Shown here one piece after another: positions 1 to 11,322 of a stretch of DNA of 64,000 bases. The notes under the pieces were generated by a model. That model did not search any database. It saw only the letters and a list, made by a program, of their open reading frames with translations, and was not told where the DNA came from. Location of the stretch: NCBI RefSeq assembly GCF_020882245.1, contig NC_083597.1:3010581-3074580 (forward strand). Direction: 5' to 3'. A program made the translations under genes and the position numbers. Source of the DNA: Rhopalosiphum padi. Its lineage: Eukaryota > Arthropoda > Insecta > Hemiptera > Aphididae. How positions within the stretch are numbered: the first letter of the stretch is position 1; each line of letters starts with the position of its first letter.

Positions 1-92
1 CGCGTATATAGATGTGTTATTAGTCATTAGTGGGCCTCAAAGTTTTTTTACAAAATTGGTGGTCCGCATAACTAAAAAGTTGGGAATCACTG
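1..92. mobile_element. Right end of a hAT-like non-autonomous element (truncated by window edge)
   Basis: The stretch ends in GTTGGGAATCACTG, the reverse complement of a CAGTGATTCCCAAC-type end. This resembles the ends of hAT-like elements elsewhere in the window (21.5 kb and 49.8 kb). The left end is outside the window, so a target-site duplication cannot be tested. No coding sequence is visible. Confidence 0.35.
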
Positions 93-133
93 TATAAAAG
101 ATTATTATTGTAATATTATTTATTGGTCATAAA

Positions 134-827
134 TAGGGTTCGGATTTGAAGGCAAATGCCTTTCTTTTATTAATCATGATAGAAAAATAATTTTTATACA
201 AAAATGTGTTTCATTTAATTTCTTAGACGATGGGTCTTTTTTTGCCTTTTTACTTATAAATGCCTTTTTGCCTTTTTTTTACCTTTTGTACTTATAAATG
301 CCTATTTTGTGTTTAATTTTTCAGTTGATTTTATAATTTTATACACAGCTTGCGTATTATCGCTATTCGCTACAAATGGGTTTTATTATTCGCAATACGA
401 TCTATCAAGTAGCAATCTTAATTTAGATAATTATTTAAGTATGAAATACGCCCCGATAACTTCGGTGGACGTAGAAAGATCCTTTTCGATGTACAAAAAT
501 ATTTTGAGCCCTAACCGTAGCCGTTTTTCTGAAGACAGCTTATCAAAATACACGGTAGTCAATTTTTTTTTTAATAACAACTAGTTTATTTTGCATTAAA
601 TTAACTGGTATAACTCAAGTAAGTTAATATTTATAAAATTGTTTGTAATTTGTATTATTCTCAAAATACATATGTGCATTTAAAAGTGTTTAAAAAATGT
701 TCACTATTTTATTTTTTAGTATATTTATGAATTGCCTTTTTATATAAATTAAATGCCTTTTTTTGCCTTTTTTTACATTTTAAATGCTTTTTTTTATTGA
801 TTATATTGCCTTCAAATCCGAACCCTA
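134..827 (+). mobile_element. Non-autonomous hAT transposon with complete TIRs and perfect TSD
   Basis: The element begins TAGGGTTCGGATTTGAAGGC and ends with its reverse complement, giving terminal inverted repeats of 22 perfect bases. It is flanked by a perfect 8-bp target duplication, GTCATAAA (126-133 and 828-835), the length typical of hAT elements. Just inside both ends are clusters of a short repeat containing AAATGCCTTTTT, possible subterminal transposase-binding sites. The centre keeps a plus-strand piece of hAT transposase (separate entry). At 694 bp it is too short to encode a full transposase, so it needs another copy to move. The perfect duplication suggests a fairly recent insertion. 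It lies upstream of the first visible exon of the coiled-coil gene, probably in one of its introns. Confidence 0.93.
420..583 (+). pseudogene. hAT transposase C-terminal (dimerisation domain) remnant
   Basis: The plus-strand frame contains ITSVDVERSFSMYKNILSPN followed by an RSRFSEDSL segment and a stop. The pattern of a serine-x-x-x-E-R-x-F-S core followed by a hydrophobic helix is the conserved C-terminal dimerisation region of hAT transposases. Only the last 50 or so residues are recognisable; the N-terminal BED finger and the catalytic DDE core are absent. The upstream part of this open frame (309-420) is AT-rich and not convincing as transposase. A related segment occurs on the opposite strand at 7870-7960. 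Confidence 0.85.
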
Positions 828-835
828 GTCATAAA

Positions 836-2399
836 TTATGACTCATAATATATTTTAGATTCTTACTGGAGCAATACTATTTCTTTAGTTTTGACGTTAC
901 CTTTAAAAGCAGTAAAAATGATTCAATTTTTAAGGTAGTTTCCCCAAGTGCGTCCCGAATTAGCCCATATTTAATGTCTCAAGAAAAAAGGTCATATTTG
1001 AATATTTTTAATTTTTAGGATGGTTTTTACAAAAAACCAGTTTTTGACAAAAGTGATTTTATTGTTTTGTTGTGATTAAAAATATATAGACACCATTTTT
1101 TTTTATAAGCGGTTAATATATTTTGTATGAAATTTATTAAAATTACATACATTTACAAATTATAGTTCAAAATAAGACATTTTTTTAATTTCAATTCCTA
1201 TAAGATTTGATAATTTTATATAAAATATCTTATAAGTTTCTTTATTGGGAATTAAAATATAAAATTAATGTAGTCAATTTTTTTTTTGAACAATTGATGT
1301 TTAAATTTGATGAAATTGGATATACAAGGTATATTAGGTAGGTTTCTGACAATTTTTTCATAATCACATTTTGTTATTTAAGTATAATTTAATAATTGAA
1401 AAAATTTCTGTAGAAACACCATTTGATTATACGCAATAAATTTACAAAATATTTAAACTAATTAAAATTTTTTTTTATCTACCTAACATTTTTAGGCTTG
1501 GTCAAAAATCTTAAAATATAATATAAGATGATTTATAAGTTGTTCTTTTAGTAATTTAAAAATAAATAAGTACAATATTCTATAATTATAAAAATAATAA
1601 AAATTTGTAAATATATATTTTTTTTTTAAATTAATAAAATTTTTAATTTTTAACATTTAATGCAAGGTATTTTATAAATTATTCTTACAGAAACTTATTA
1701 ACCTCCCCTAAGCTGTGTACAGTTTCTTTTATAGGTATTTCAAATTGGAAATTTAAAAATATTATTTAAATATTATTGGCGATTTCGCGTTACCCTCGTT
1801 GTTCATAACTCGAAATCACCAATACCTAGTTGTTGTAATTCTAAAAATATTATTCATGAAGATTTAAAACTTTTGCCATTGTGTTATTTAGATTTAATAC
1901 AAACAATTTAATTTATCATTTTTTACATATAATGAAATATTTAAAGTATTTAAATTAATTTTTAGCTATTTATACCGTGAACCTATTCATACTGATCTAT
2001 AACTTATAAGTTAATAATAGTTAGTAATATTCAATACTATACAATTTTAATATAATTATGATTTTTTTTTTTTTTGTAAAAAGAAAGCTCAACTTTTTAT
2101 ATTACTAATATAAAAATAAATTACTTGAATAGCAATGTATATATTAGTATACATGAGAAAGTATTTGTAATTTTTTCATTTGAATTTTCCAGAATTTAAA
2201 TTAAGTTATTTAATAAGGTTTATACATTTTTAATAGGTTATATCAATGAAATATTAATAAATTTTTTTGTTTATGTACTTTTTATTCCCTATTAAGATGG
2301 GTTTTGAGATATTTTTTAAAATTGCATAAAGAATATTCTATTTAAATTAAAATATAAATACTTATGGGAAATATTTTGAATTAAAAATTTATATTTTAG
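836..2399 (+). other. AT-rich non-coding stretch, probable intron
   Basis: No exon, inverted-repeat pair or RNA gene was found. The sequence is very AT-rich with many homopolymer runs. It ends at a good 3' splice site (ATATTTTAG at 2391-2399) before the first visible exon of the coiled-coil gene. It is therefore most simply read as an intron whose upstream exon lies left of the window. Confidence 0.55.
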
Positions 2400-5300
2400 A
2401 GAAGAACAGGATAATGAATTTATTATGCTAAAAAGAGAATTTGACCAAGTTTCGAAAAATTGTAGAATTTTAGCATTCAAGTTAAAAAAAGCTGAGAGAA
2501 GAATGGAAGAGTTAGATAATGAAAAAATTGAAAATGATAAAAAAACTAAAGAGGTAAGTTATAAAAATACTAATAAATGTTCTTATTATTAAAACATAAA
2601 AAACATAATATTATATTCATAGTTAATAGAACGATTACAAGGTGATTTAGAAAAATCTAAATCAAATGTATTACAAGGGGACCAAAAAAAAAGACCTATG
2701 TTGGGAATGATACCTAAGTCTGCATCTGGAGAAGTATTAATATTTATTAATTAAAAAAAGAAAAAAGTATACTATTTTTATTATTTTATCAAAACTTATT
2801 AATAATTATTTAGAGAGTTTCGAGAGAGTCATTAACTCGAGGTGATTCCCAAGAAGATCCTGTCCAACTTCAAAGGGATTTACAAGATTCAATTGAGAGG
2901 GAAGCTGATATGAGAGAACAATTAAGATTTTCTGAAGAAGAAGTAATATTTTAAAACTAATGTTGGATTTTATACCCAATATAAATTTTAAAATACAATA
3001 CAAATTGTAGGCTAAAATGTTAAGGAACAAAGTGAGTCGTTTAGAAGAAGATAATGAGTCAATGGTGTTGCAACTCAAGAAAATGGCCACAAAAACAAGT
3101 ACATATTTGATTATATTAAATTATTATTTTTCTTTCAATTAATAAAGAAAAAATAATAATTTATAGGTTATCGCCCAACAAATATCACTGATAGAGATGA
3201 GGGAATTTCAGATGTCGAAGATGCAACAGAATTAAAATTACTTCTTGAGCTTAGTGAACAAGTAATTTGTGTATAATTGTATAACCTACTTACTGCTGTT
3301 ATTTAAGTATTAACACATTTTTTAGATAATTGTATAAATACATCAAAAATCATTAAAAAATTTATTTTTACAAAACTAATTCCCTTTTCATGAATAAGTG
3401 ATTTATAAGTTTTAGTTAAAATATAAAATGCTTTAAACTATAGGAAATTACAGTGCTAAAAAGAAAAATAGAAGAATTTGAAGTAGAGAAGGACCAACTG
3501 AAAGCTAAAGTTTTAGAATATCAAACAAAACTAGCATCCAAAAAAATTTATAAACCAATATCAAAACAGGCACAAACCAAGGTAATGTTAGTACCTAGTT
3601 AAAGTATAAAAAAATAATAATACAATTTACATAATACTTGTTTATTTTATTATTAGACTAAAGAGGTTAAAGCTGATTTTGATAAGCAAACAAAGGCTAT
3701 TAAGCAGTTAGAAGTTAAAACAATGGACCTCGAAAACCAACTTAAGGTGCGTTGTTTAAATTTGAATTAAGATAAGTTTTGTTTTTTTAATGTAAATTGC
3801 ATGTGCATATAGGGTTTTTTTAAATTTTTAATACAAACTTTGAAAATTTTTACATGATTACCTATGTTTATCTTATTTAGTGTTATTTCATTGATATTAT
3901 TTATTAACTTGTATAGAGCGAGAGACAACAGATTGAAAATTTAAAATCAACACATAAAAAAGAAATAATAAATAAAGAAGAATGTATAAAAAAATTACAA
4001 GAACAATCAACTTTTGAAGAAAATAAAAAAATTATGGATATTCAAAATGAATTTGAAAAAAAAATAAAAAGTAGGTGCAATTATACAATATTTACATAAT
4101 AGTCTTTAAATTTTAATGTTTATAACAATTTAATTATTTACTAGAAATAGAAAATGAAATGATGATTGAGCGAAAGAATTATAAAGATATTTTAAATAAA
4201 TATGACATTTTGCAAAAAGAACAAATAGATACTAAAAGTAAAATGGCAGCAGAAAAAGAAAAACTACAATGGTATACAAATTTTAATAATTTAAAGTGTA
4301 ACACAATTATTATAATTTAAATTTTTTTAGATAATACGGTACCTATTAATTATATTTTATTATAGTAATTTACTTTTGAAGAACTTACTCAGATAATAAT
4401 AACTATAATTATTTTTTAGTTTGTTAGAAAGTAGAAAAAAAGATACATTAAAAGTTGAAGTGGAGTTAAAAGCATTGAAAGATAAATATAATATTTCTAA
4501 TGACCTTTGGAACAAAGAAAAATTGGAAATGCAGGTTGATTTAATATATATATAGATGTTTTTATAAACCAATGTTTTTAATTTGATTATATTGTTGTAG
4601 AAAAAGGTAAAGGATCTAGAAATAGCTCATTCAAATGATTCATGGATAAAAGAGAAGGAAAATATGAAAAAGAATTTGGAGGAATATTTAAAAGATATAA
4701 AATCATTGAATAAACAATGTAGTCAGTATACAGAACAGATAGAAAAACTCAAGAAAGATGTATGTAAAATAATAGTTCATCATACAAGATAATCGTTTTG
4801 AATGAAATATTTTGTTTTCAGAATGAAAGTTTACAACGAAATTTAGATGATTTTGAGAAGGTTGTCAAAATCCAGCATAGTAGGTCAATGGAGACAGAAT
4901 TACTGGAGAAAAATTTAAAAGATATGAAAATAAAGTTGGTTTTAATAAAAATATTTAACATTTGGTTAAATTTTAAATAATTTAATTTATCTTGTAGGTT
5001 ATACAATGAAGAACAAGCTAGAAAAACAGAAGTTGCTGCTTTAAAAGTACGCTATGACAATCGCATGTCAGTTCTTTCAGAAGAGTTAAAAAACAGTCAG
5101 TTTCAAACACTTAGGTTCAAAAGAGAACGTGATTCATATAAACAAATATTGGATTCAGCAGATTCTAATCATCAAAAAGGAAATTATAAGATTCAAAATA
5201 ATGATAACCAGGTAAGGTCTAAGTACCTACATTTGTGTAGTTTCTAGTTTTAAGATTTGGCTAAACTTTTATTTATTTAAATTATAATTTTTAGAAGGAA

Positions 5301-8300
5301 GAATACCACATTTTACAGCAACAAGTATCTTGTATGGAAGAACAACTTTCAGAAGCTAGACTTGAATGTTCAAGGTTAAAAACAGAATTAGTATCAGAAA
5401 AATCAGCTTGGGAAATAACAAAATCAGAAATGACATCTTCTATTAATAAAGTTAGTTTTTCATAATATTAAATTGTATACATAAATTAATTGTTACCATT
5501 TTAGTTAGAAGAAGAACGACTGTTAAATTCAGGAAGATCTAAATTAACAGGTTTGAAGGCTAGAATGGAGCTTGCATGGCAAAAAGAACGAGAAGAGCAA
5601 CAGCGTCTTTTGCAAGAGACTTCAACATTAGCTAGAGATTTAAGACAAACATTATACGAAGTAAATTAAAATACTATTTTATACATTATGTAATTTATTA
5701 TGTAAGCTATTATTTAAACATCTATTACTATTGAAAGGTTGAACGAGAGCGAGACAAGGATCGTTTAGAATCAAAAAGGCGTATTGATCAGCTAACAAAA
5801 AATATGGAGGTTGATCAACAAGAAAATAGGAAGAAAACTAATGAGGTAAACAACAAATAAATGTTGTATATTAAACCAATTAATTAATTTTTATATAAAT
5901 TAATTATAATTTAGTCATATATATAATATATTAAAATATACTGATATAGTAATATGTTAACTATCCCCTACTTTTATTAAAGACTGACCAGTAATATATG
6001 CACTATAATAGAGTATACTATACTTATACACTAAACACTTTTTGACATTAAATGTTAATTCTTAATATAGAAAAATTGAACAATTATTAAAATATTAATT
6101 TTTATAATAATATATATATTATAATTTATATTTTAGATGTAAATTAATAAATACTTAAGCATACGTAATTATAGATTTATTTAATTAAATTTCAGGAATA
6201 ATAAATATTTATAAGTATCAATAACAAATTATTTCAGTATTAAATACTATTCAACTACAGAATATATTTATCTGTAACATTTTATTAGAGCATGCTTATA
6301 ATAATACTTATTGATTTAGTTAAAATATTATGATAGTTAGATCAATATTTATTATTTATTTATTTATTAGATGCAATGTGATCTTATGGATTTGCGAGAT
6401 GCTCATGCAAAGCTTAGGACAATAAATGAAAAATTAAGAAAAGAAAAAGACAAAATAGAACAAGAATGTGAGTCGTTAAGATTATGCAATGTTCGGCTAA
6501 GAACTGATCCTCAGGTTGAGGTTAAAATTAACAATTTATCACAGTTGATCAAAAGCTTAACTATAATGATAAATGAAAACTATGAACTGACAAATAAATC
6601 TATAAACTCGATAAATGCACCAACACCACCGGCTAGAAGAAAATCATCTACATCTAGAGAAGCATCACCAGATTTAAATTCCAATCAAGTACTAAATAAC
6701 AACAATAATGAACAAATTAAACAATTATTAAATAAAGTTAATGAGGTGACTAAAGAATTAGTAATAAATACAAATCAACCAGATATCAGATCAAAACGTG
6801 CAGTATTTGGAGTCAGGTAAAATATATTGTTACTTATTAGTTATTAGTAAAATTGCCTTAATTTCATAAAAAAAAATATCAGCAAATAATAAAATTTAAA
6901 TTTAAACCTAATAAAAAAAAATATATTAAAAAAATGCTATTAAATGATTGATGCATGGATATTTTGTAATTATATTGTAACATTTGTAACTATTTCATGC
7001 CTATTATTGATGTAGATAAATTATTGTATAAATAACTGTTTACAAATATGTAAATTCTGCTGTTTTATTATTTTATTTTTTTTGGAGGGGGGATATGTTC
7101 ATATTTTTAATTTTAAATTATTTTCTTAGTTGTAAACCTCAGGTTTTAAACCAATGAAATCTAAGAAAAATTTCAGTTAAAGACAAGTTTATAGATATTA
7201 ATTAATAATTAATTTAATGTATAGGTCATCATCAACAGAAAATGATTTCAATGATAAGCCTCCAATAAGAGGTAGTTTGTATAGAAAAAGTCTTTCATTA
7301 GAACAAAATTTTGGGAATACTGATCAAGTGAGCAATAATCTATATAAAAATGAAGTAATTAGGTCAATTTATATCTATTTAAGATTTTAAAAATTTTAGG
7401 ATATATGGAAACGAGATGAACGCAGCCAGTCAAGAAATAGACTTACCAAACAACCAAACAGTTTTGACAGGTAATATTTGAATGTATCTTAAATTTAATA
7501 TATTATATGATTTATAAACATATTAGCCAATTCAGTTAGTTATTAATTTAGAGCCCGGATTTTTATGCACTTAAAAGTATCAAAATATGCCATACAATAT
7601 GCAGTAAAAAATCATGAAAATATGCAAAAAAAATGCAGTACAAATCATGAAAATATGTAAAAAATATGCAGTCAAAATTATGAAAATATGAAAAAAATAT
7701 GCAAGAATTTTTTATTTATTTAAAATTTACAATAAAACTTATAATAATTAATTACTTAAATACTTAATAAAAAAAATTTAGAGAATTTTCTGAACTTAAT
7801 TTATTTTTAACATTTTATTTATTATTAAGATGAATAATTATATGCACTTCAAGTTTTTTTTCCTGTGAAGTTGTATTGTTTATCGATTAACATATTTTTA
7901 AAGACTGAGAATGAACGTTCGACATCAACCGAAGTTATTGGGGCATATTTGAAGTTTACGTCGTAATCGATTATTTATCTTATAACTAAATATATATATA
8001 AATTATTATTTAGTGACTATGAAATTTAGTTTTAATTTTTCTACTTGACAAAATATTATTTTATACATTTTTTTAAATTTTCGCTTCAATATGCAGAAAT
8101 ATGCAAAAAAAAATTTTACCATTAGCTTCAAATTATGATGATTCATGGAGATAATTGACAAAAATCTAAAAATATTAAAAGGAAAAAAATATGCAATTGC
8201 ATAGAAATCCACGCTCTAGTTATTATAAAACCTAGTATATAAATTATTTTCACGTGGTTTTTATTCGTTTCAAAATACTGTGTATGGGATTAATTGAGAT

Positions 8301-8853
8301 TCATAGTACAGACTTAAAGTTTAATACTTAAAAATATTTTCGTTTAATTATAAAAATTGATCAAGCTTATGCATTTTTAGCCAACAATCAAATAGTTCTT
8401 CCAAAAGTGATATAGTAAGCGGAGAAAAAACTAAAAAAAAAGGACTTTTTGGCAAACTAAAGAAGTTAACTAAAAGTTCAAAAAGCTTTGATAATGATAG
8501 TGATTTGGTATGTATATTAAATACCTGTTTATAGTTTTAACTTTTTAATTTTTTTATTTTCATTGTAGTCTTTTAAAAGCAGTTCCAGTATTTACAATAT
8601 TGATGTATCTTCTAGTAAAGATTCTAGAGGGAAACTTAATGATATTTTTAAACCTTCAACATTACCCAAGTAAATATTAAAATAATAATAAATATATGAA
8701 TATATTAATAAATACTTATTGCTTTTTGATGAACTTAAAAAATATAGCTTAAAAAAGAGAGCAATGTCTCCATCAATATTTAGAAGATCAGAAAGTTCAA
8801 GGACATCTCCATCGCCATCAGTACGTTCAGATGAATATGAAGAAATTTCTTAG
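2400..8853 (+). CDS. Long coiled-coil protein, MTCL/SOGA-like, 3' part of gene (22 exons)
   Basis: Exons read in unbroken phase: 2400-2553, 2623-2733, 2814-2942, 3011-3098, 3167-3261, 3444-3581, 3657-3746, 3917-4070, 4145-4271, 4420-4534, 4601-4759, 4822-4934, 4998-5211, 5295-5450, 5505-5660, 5738-5845, 6371-6816, 7225-7327, 7400-7470, 8381-8507, 8569-8669 and 8748-8853 (stop TAG). They total 3,061 nt, about 1,019 residues; the 5' end is outside the window. The product is almost all charged coiled coil up to about residue 670, then a basic, Ser-rich low-complexity tail with KKKGLFGKLKKL and a run of SP/RS motifs near the end. Segments such as FKLKKAERRMEEL, LQLKKMATKT, DEGISDVED and WQKEREEQQRLLQE resemble the microtubule cross-linking factor (MTCL)/SOGA family, whose members bind microtubules or act in polarity and autophagy. 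The family call rests on remembered motifs, not on a search; a generic coiled-coil scaffold is the alternative. Most introns are 60-200 bp; that at 7471-8380 carries a transposon. Confidence 0.85.
7550..8217 (-). mobile_element. Non-autonomous hAT-like element inside an intron of the coiled-coil gene
   Basis: The left end AGAGCCCGGATTTTTATGCA and the right end (reverse complement AGAGCGTGGATTTCTATGCA) form imperfect inverted repeats of about 20 bp. AGTTATTA occurs at 7538-7545 and 8218-8225, a likely 8-bp target duplication, although four extra bases separate the left copy from the inverted repeat. The interior has repeated ATATGCAAAAAA and ATATGCAGT units near both ends. A minus-strand hAT transposase remnant is present at 7870-7960. 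The element sits between exons 7400-7470 and 8381-8507 and does not disturb the splice sites. Confidence 0.75.
7870..7960 (-). pseudogene. hAT transposase C-terminal remnant (antisense)
   Basis: Read on the minus strand, the segment gives KYAPITSVDVERSFSVFKNM and a few further residues. It is nearly identical over this core to the plus-strand remnant in the first element (420-583). That is the conserved hAT C-terminal dimerisation motif. Nothing upstream resembles the catalytic core, so this is a relic. Confidence 0.85.
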
Positions 8854-9420
8854 ATAGGTAGTTGTTATTAACAATAGTAAAATGTTTGTAGTAATTTATG
8901 ATCTGTTGCATATAAATGCAATTCAATCTACTACATTTAATCATCTATATTCTTTATTATTAAAAGTATTGCATTCTTTATGTAGTATGTTTTACTTTTA
9001 TCTAGTGGGAAGAATTATTATTGTTTGTTAAATGTTTTGTTTCAAATGAAAACAATTTGATTTTAATTTTCTCAATAAGCTATTAGATATTAATTACATT
9101 ATTGTTGTGTATATTTCACTTAATGTAGCCAAGACCAGCGGTATGTGATAAATATTATATTACAGTTTAAGACATTATGTTCTATATCGTGAACATATTA
9201 TTTTTTATTTAAACTTTGATTCTTAATAATATGTGGAATATTATTTTGATTGTATGGTATAATGACAAGTAAACAGGATATGCGATTTTTTTAAATTAAA
9301 TTAAATTTAAAATCTTTTTTAACATTGTGTGCATAGTTAGTTTGTTAAATACTCTATAATATGATATTAATATATATATTGTTTTAAGTGAAAAAATAAA
9401 CTATTATTCATAATTTATTT
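8854..9420 (+). other. Probable 3' UTR of the coiled-coil gene with poly(A) signal
   Basis: AT-rich non-coding sequence follows the TAG stop. A canonical AATAAA at 9395-9400 is the best candidate polyadenylation signal, which would give a 3' UTR of about 560 nt. Confidence 0.5.
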
Positions 9421-11290
9421 TATAAAACAACAATTACATGGACATTAAATTATTTGAAATTATGAAAGAATATTGTATACTGGGCAATAATATTATTAAA
9501 GCTAGTGTCATTTTAAAAATTATTATTTTTTTTAACATAAATCAATTGTTATAAAATGGGAATGTAGGATCGACAAAATTATTTATTTTTTTCAAATGAC
9601 AACCACAACATAAGTTTTGTAATTTCATTATCTAAGGTTACATTTTTATTTGAAGTACTTTGATATATTAAAATTAATTTGTTGACAAATTGTTAATTAG
9701 ATCTAAGTAGGGTCCGAATTTTCAGGTTTTTTAGTATTATTATACATCATAGATAATACATAATATTATGCTGTTTTAAAAGAGTAAAAAAGGGAACAAT
9801 TAGTTAATATAGTTTACTGGAACATTTTTTTTTTTAATATTTGAGAATATTTCAGGGTTTAAGGAATTATTTATTGGAATATTTTAATTTGGTGACCTAC
9901 CTTTATAATTTTTTGTTTTATTATTTACCAAAAAAGTAAAAAAATTTAAAAAAAGATAATATTATTAAATTTATGATCTAAAGATGTATTATTTTTTTGA
10001 TAATAATTCTTAGTTTTACTCTATAATATACTATAACTTTTTCAACAAAACTAAACGTAGTATCTTTTGATTAAAAAATTATTATGCTAGCTCCACACTT
10101 TTGCAGAGTTGACGCGCCAGCACGAGAGTAGTCATATTGTCTTGTGCGCGCTTAACTCCAAGTCAATATTTTGATCGTGAGACAAAGGATACAAATCACC
10201 AACTATACTTATTACTTATTACTTTTATAAACCTCGATCAACTCAGTATTCTAGCGAGATTGTTGCTTGTGGAACTAGTATTATTAATTAGAATATTAAA
10301 ATATATTTTGATTTTCATTGATTATTTTTACATAAAATTTTTTCTCATTTTTAAGAAAATAATGAGTATAATTGTATGTATTTTTAGAATATTAGTAGTG
10401 TTTGCGCTAGTGTGAAGTACATTACAAATTAATAATTATAAAGTTCTAAAACACTAATTGTGCAGTACCTACTGCTACCTATTTTATCATAGTAAAAAAA
10501 TTACTTATATACAATGCCGAAACAATTTGCATTAATGCATTAACATAAATATATCTGTTATGGCGCTAAATAATTGGGGTTTTTAAAAATAAAAATCTTA
10601 AAAATTAATGTAAGACTTGAACCATTGATTATAGAATATACTATTCTTTAACCAATGCTTGAACATACATGTAGAATAGTAATTGTAGGGCACTAAAAAA
10701 GTCAAAAAAATACAATAGGTAATTTAATTGTAACGCTGACCAAATTTGAGAATATTAAGTCAAGATGGACCTTGATATCATCTGTAGCAAACATGTTAAA
10801 CTTGATTTTTATATATTGAATTACTCAAGAAATATTCTCCTTTGCAATAAAAAAATATATGGATTATTCAAAAAATTGAAATTGTGATTTTACTTAAAAT
10901 TGAGTAAAAAACTAAAAATATAATTTCAAAATTTTTTATAGTTTTTGAAAAAATGATTGTTCTTCATATGTATCAGCCAGTATAAGTATTATTTAATATT
11001 CAAACTTTATTTTATTATTATATATCATTTTCTAAAAGAATATTTATCCTAAGTCAATTTTTTTTATCAATAGTCAAATACATGTATAATTACTGTTATT
11101 AAAATATCAATTATGCTACTTATATTATACCAACAAGGCAACAAATAAGTTAACTGAAATAAAAGGAAAAAATAAACTATTGAAATATATAAAGAATAAA
11201 TTTCAGTATTATATTACATATGAATTATATTTAGCAAGATGTATAGTTTTCACAATTTCCATAAACAACTTTCTAAAACACTTATTATAG
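9421..11290. other. AT-rich spacer, no gene seen
   Basis: This lies between the 3' ends of the coiled-coil gene (+) and NDUFA1 (-). A small GC-richer patch occurs at 10095-10190. An open frame there lacks splice support and protein-like composition. No inverted-repeat ends or RNA genes were found. Confidence 0.5.
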
Positions 11291-11296
11291 CTACAA

Positions 11297-11302
11297 TTTA
11301 TT
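11297..11302 (-). terminator. Poly(A) signal of NDUFA1
   Basis: TTTATT on the plus strand reads AATAAA on the minus strand, about 20 nt past the NDUFA1 stop codon. This would give a very short 3' UTR. Confidence 0.55.
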
Positions 11303-11322
11303 TTTCAAATTAATAATTTTTA

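Noticed and set aside
10137..10415. 92-codon plus-strand open frame near a GC-richer patch
   Set aside because: No splice or promoter support; the second half is low-complexity hydrophobic sequence expected from AT-rich DNA.
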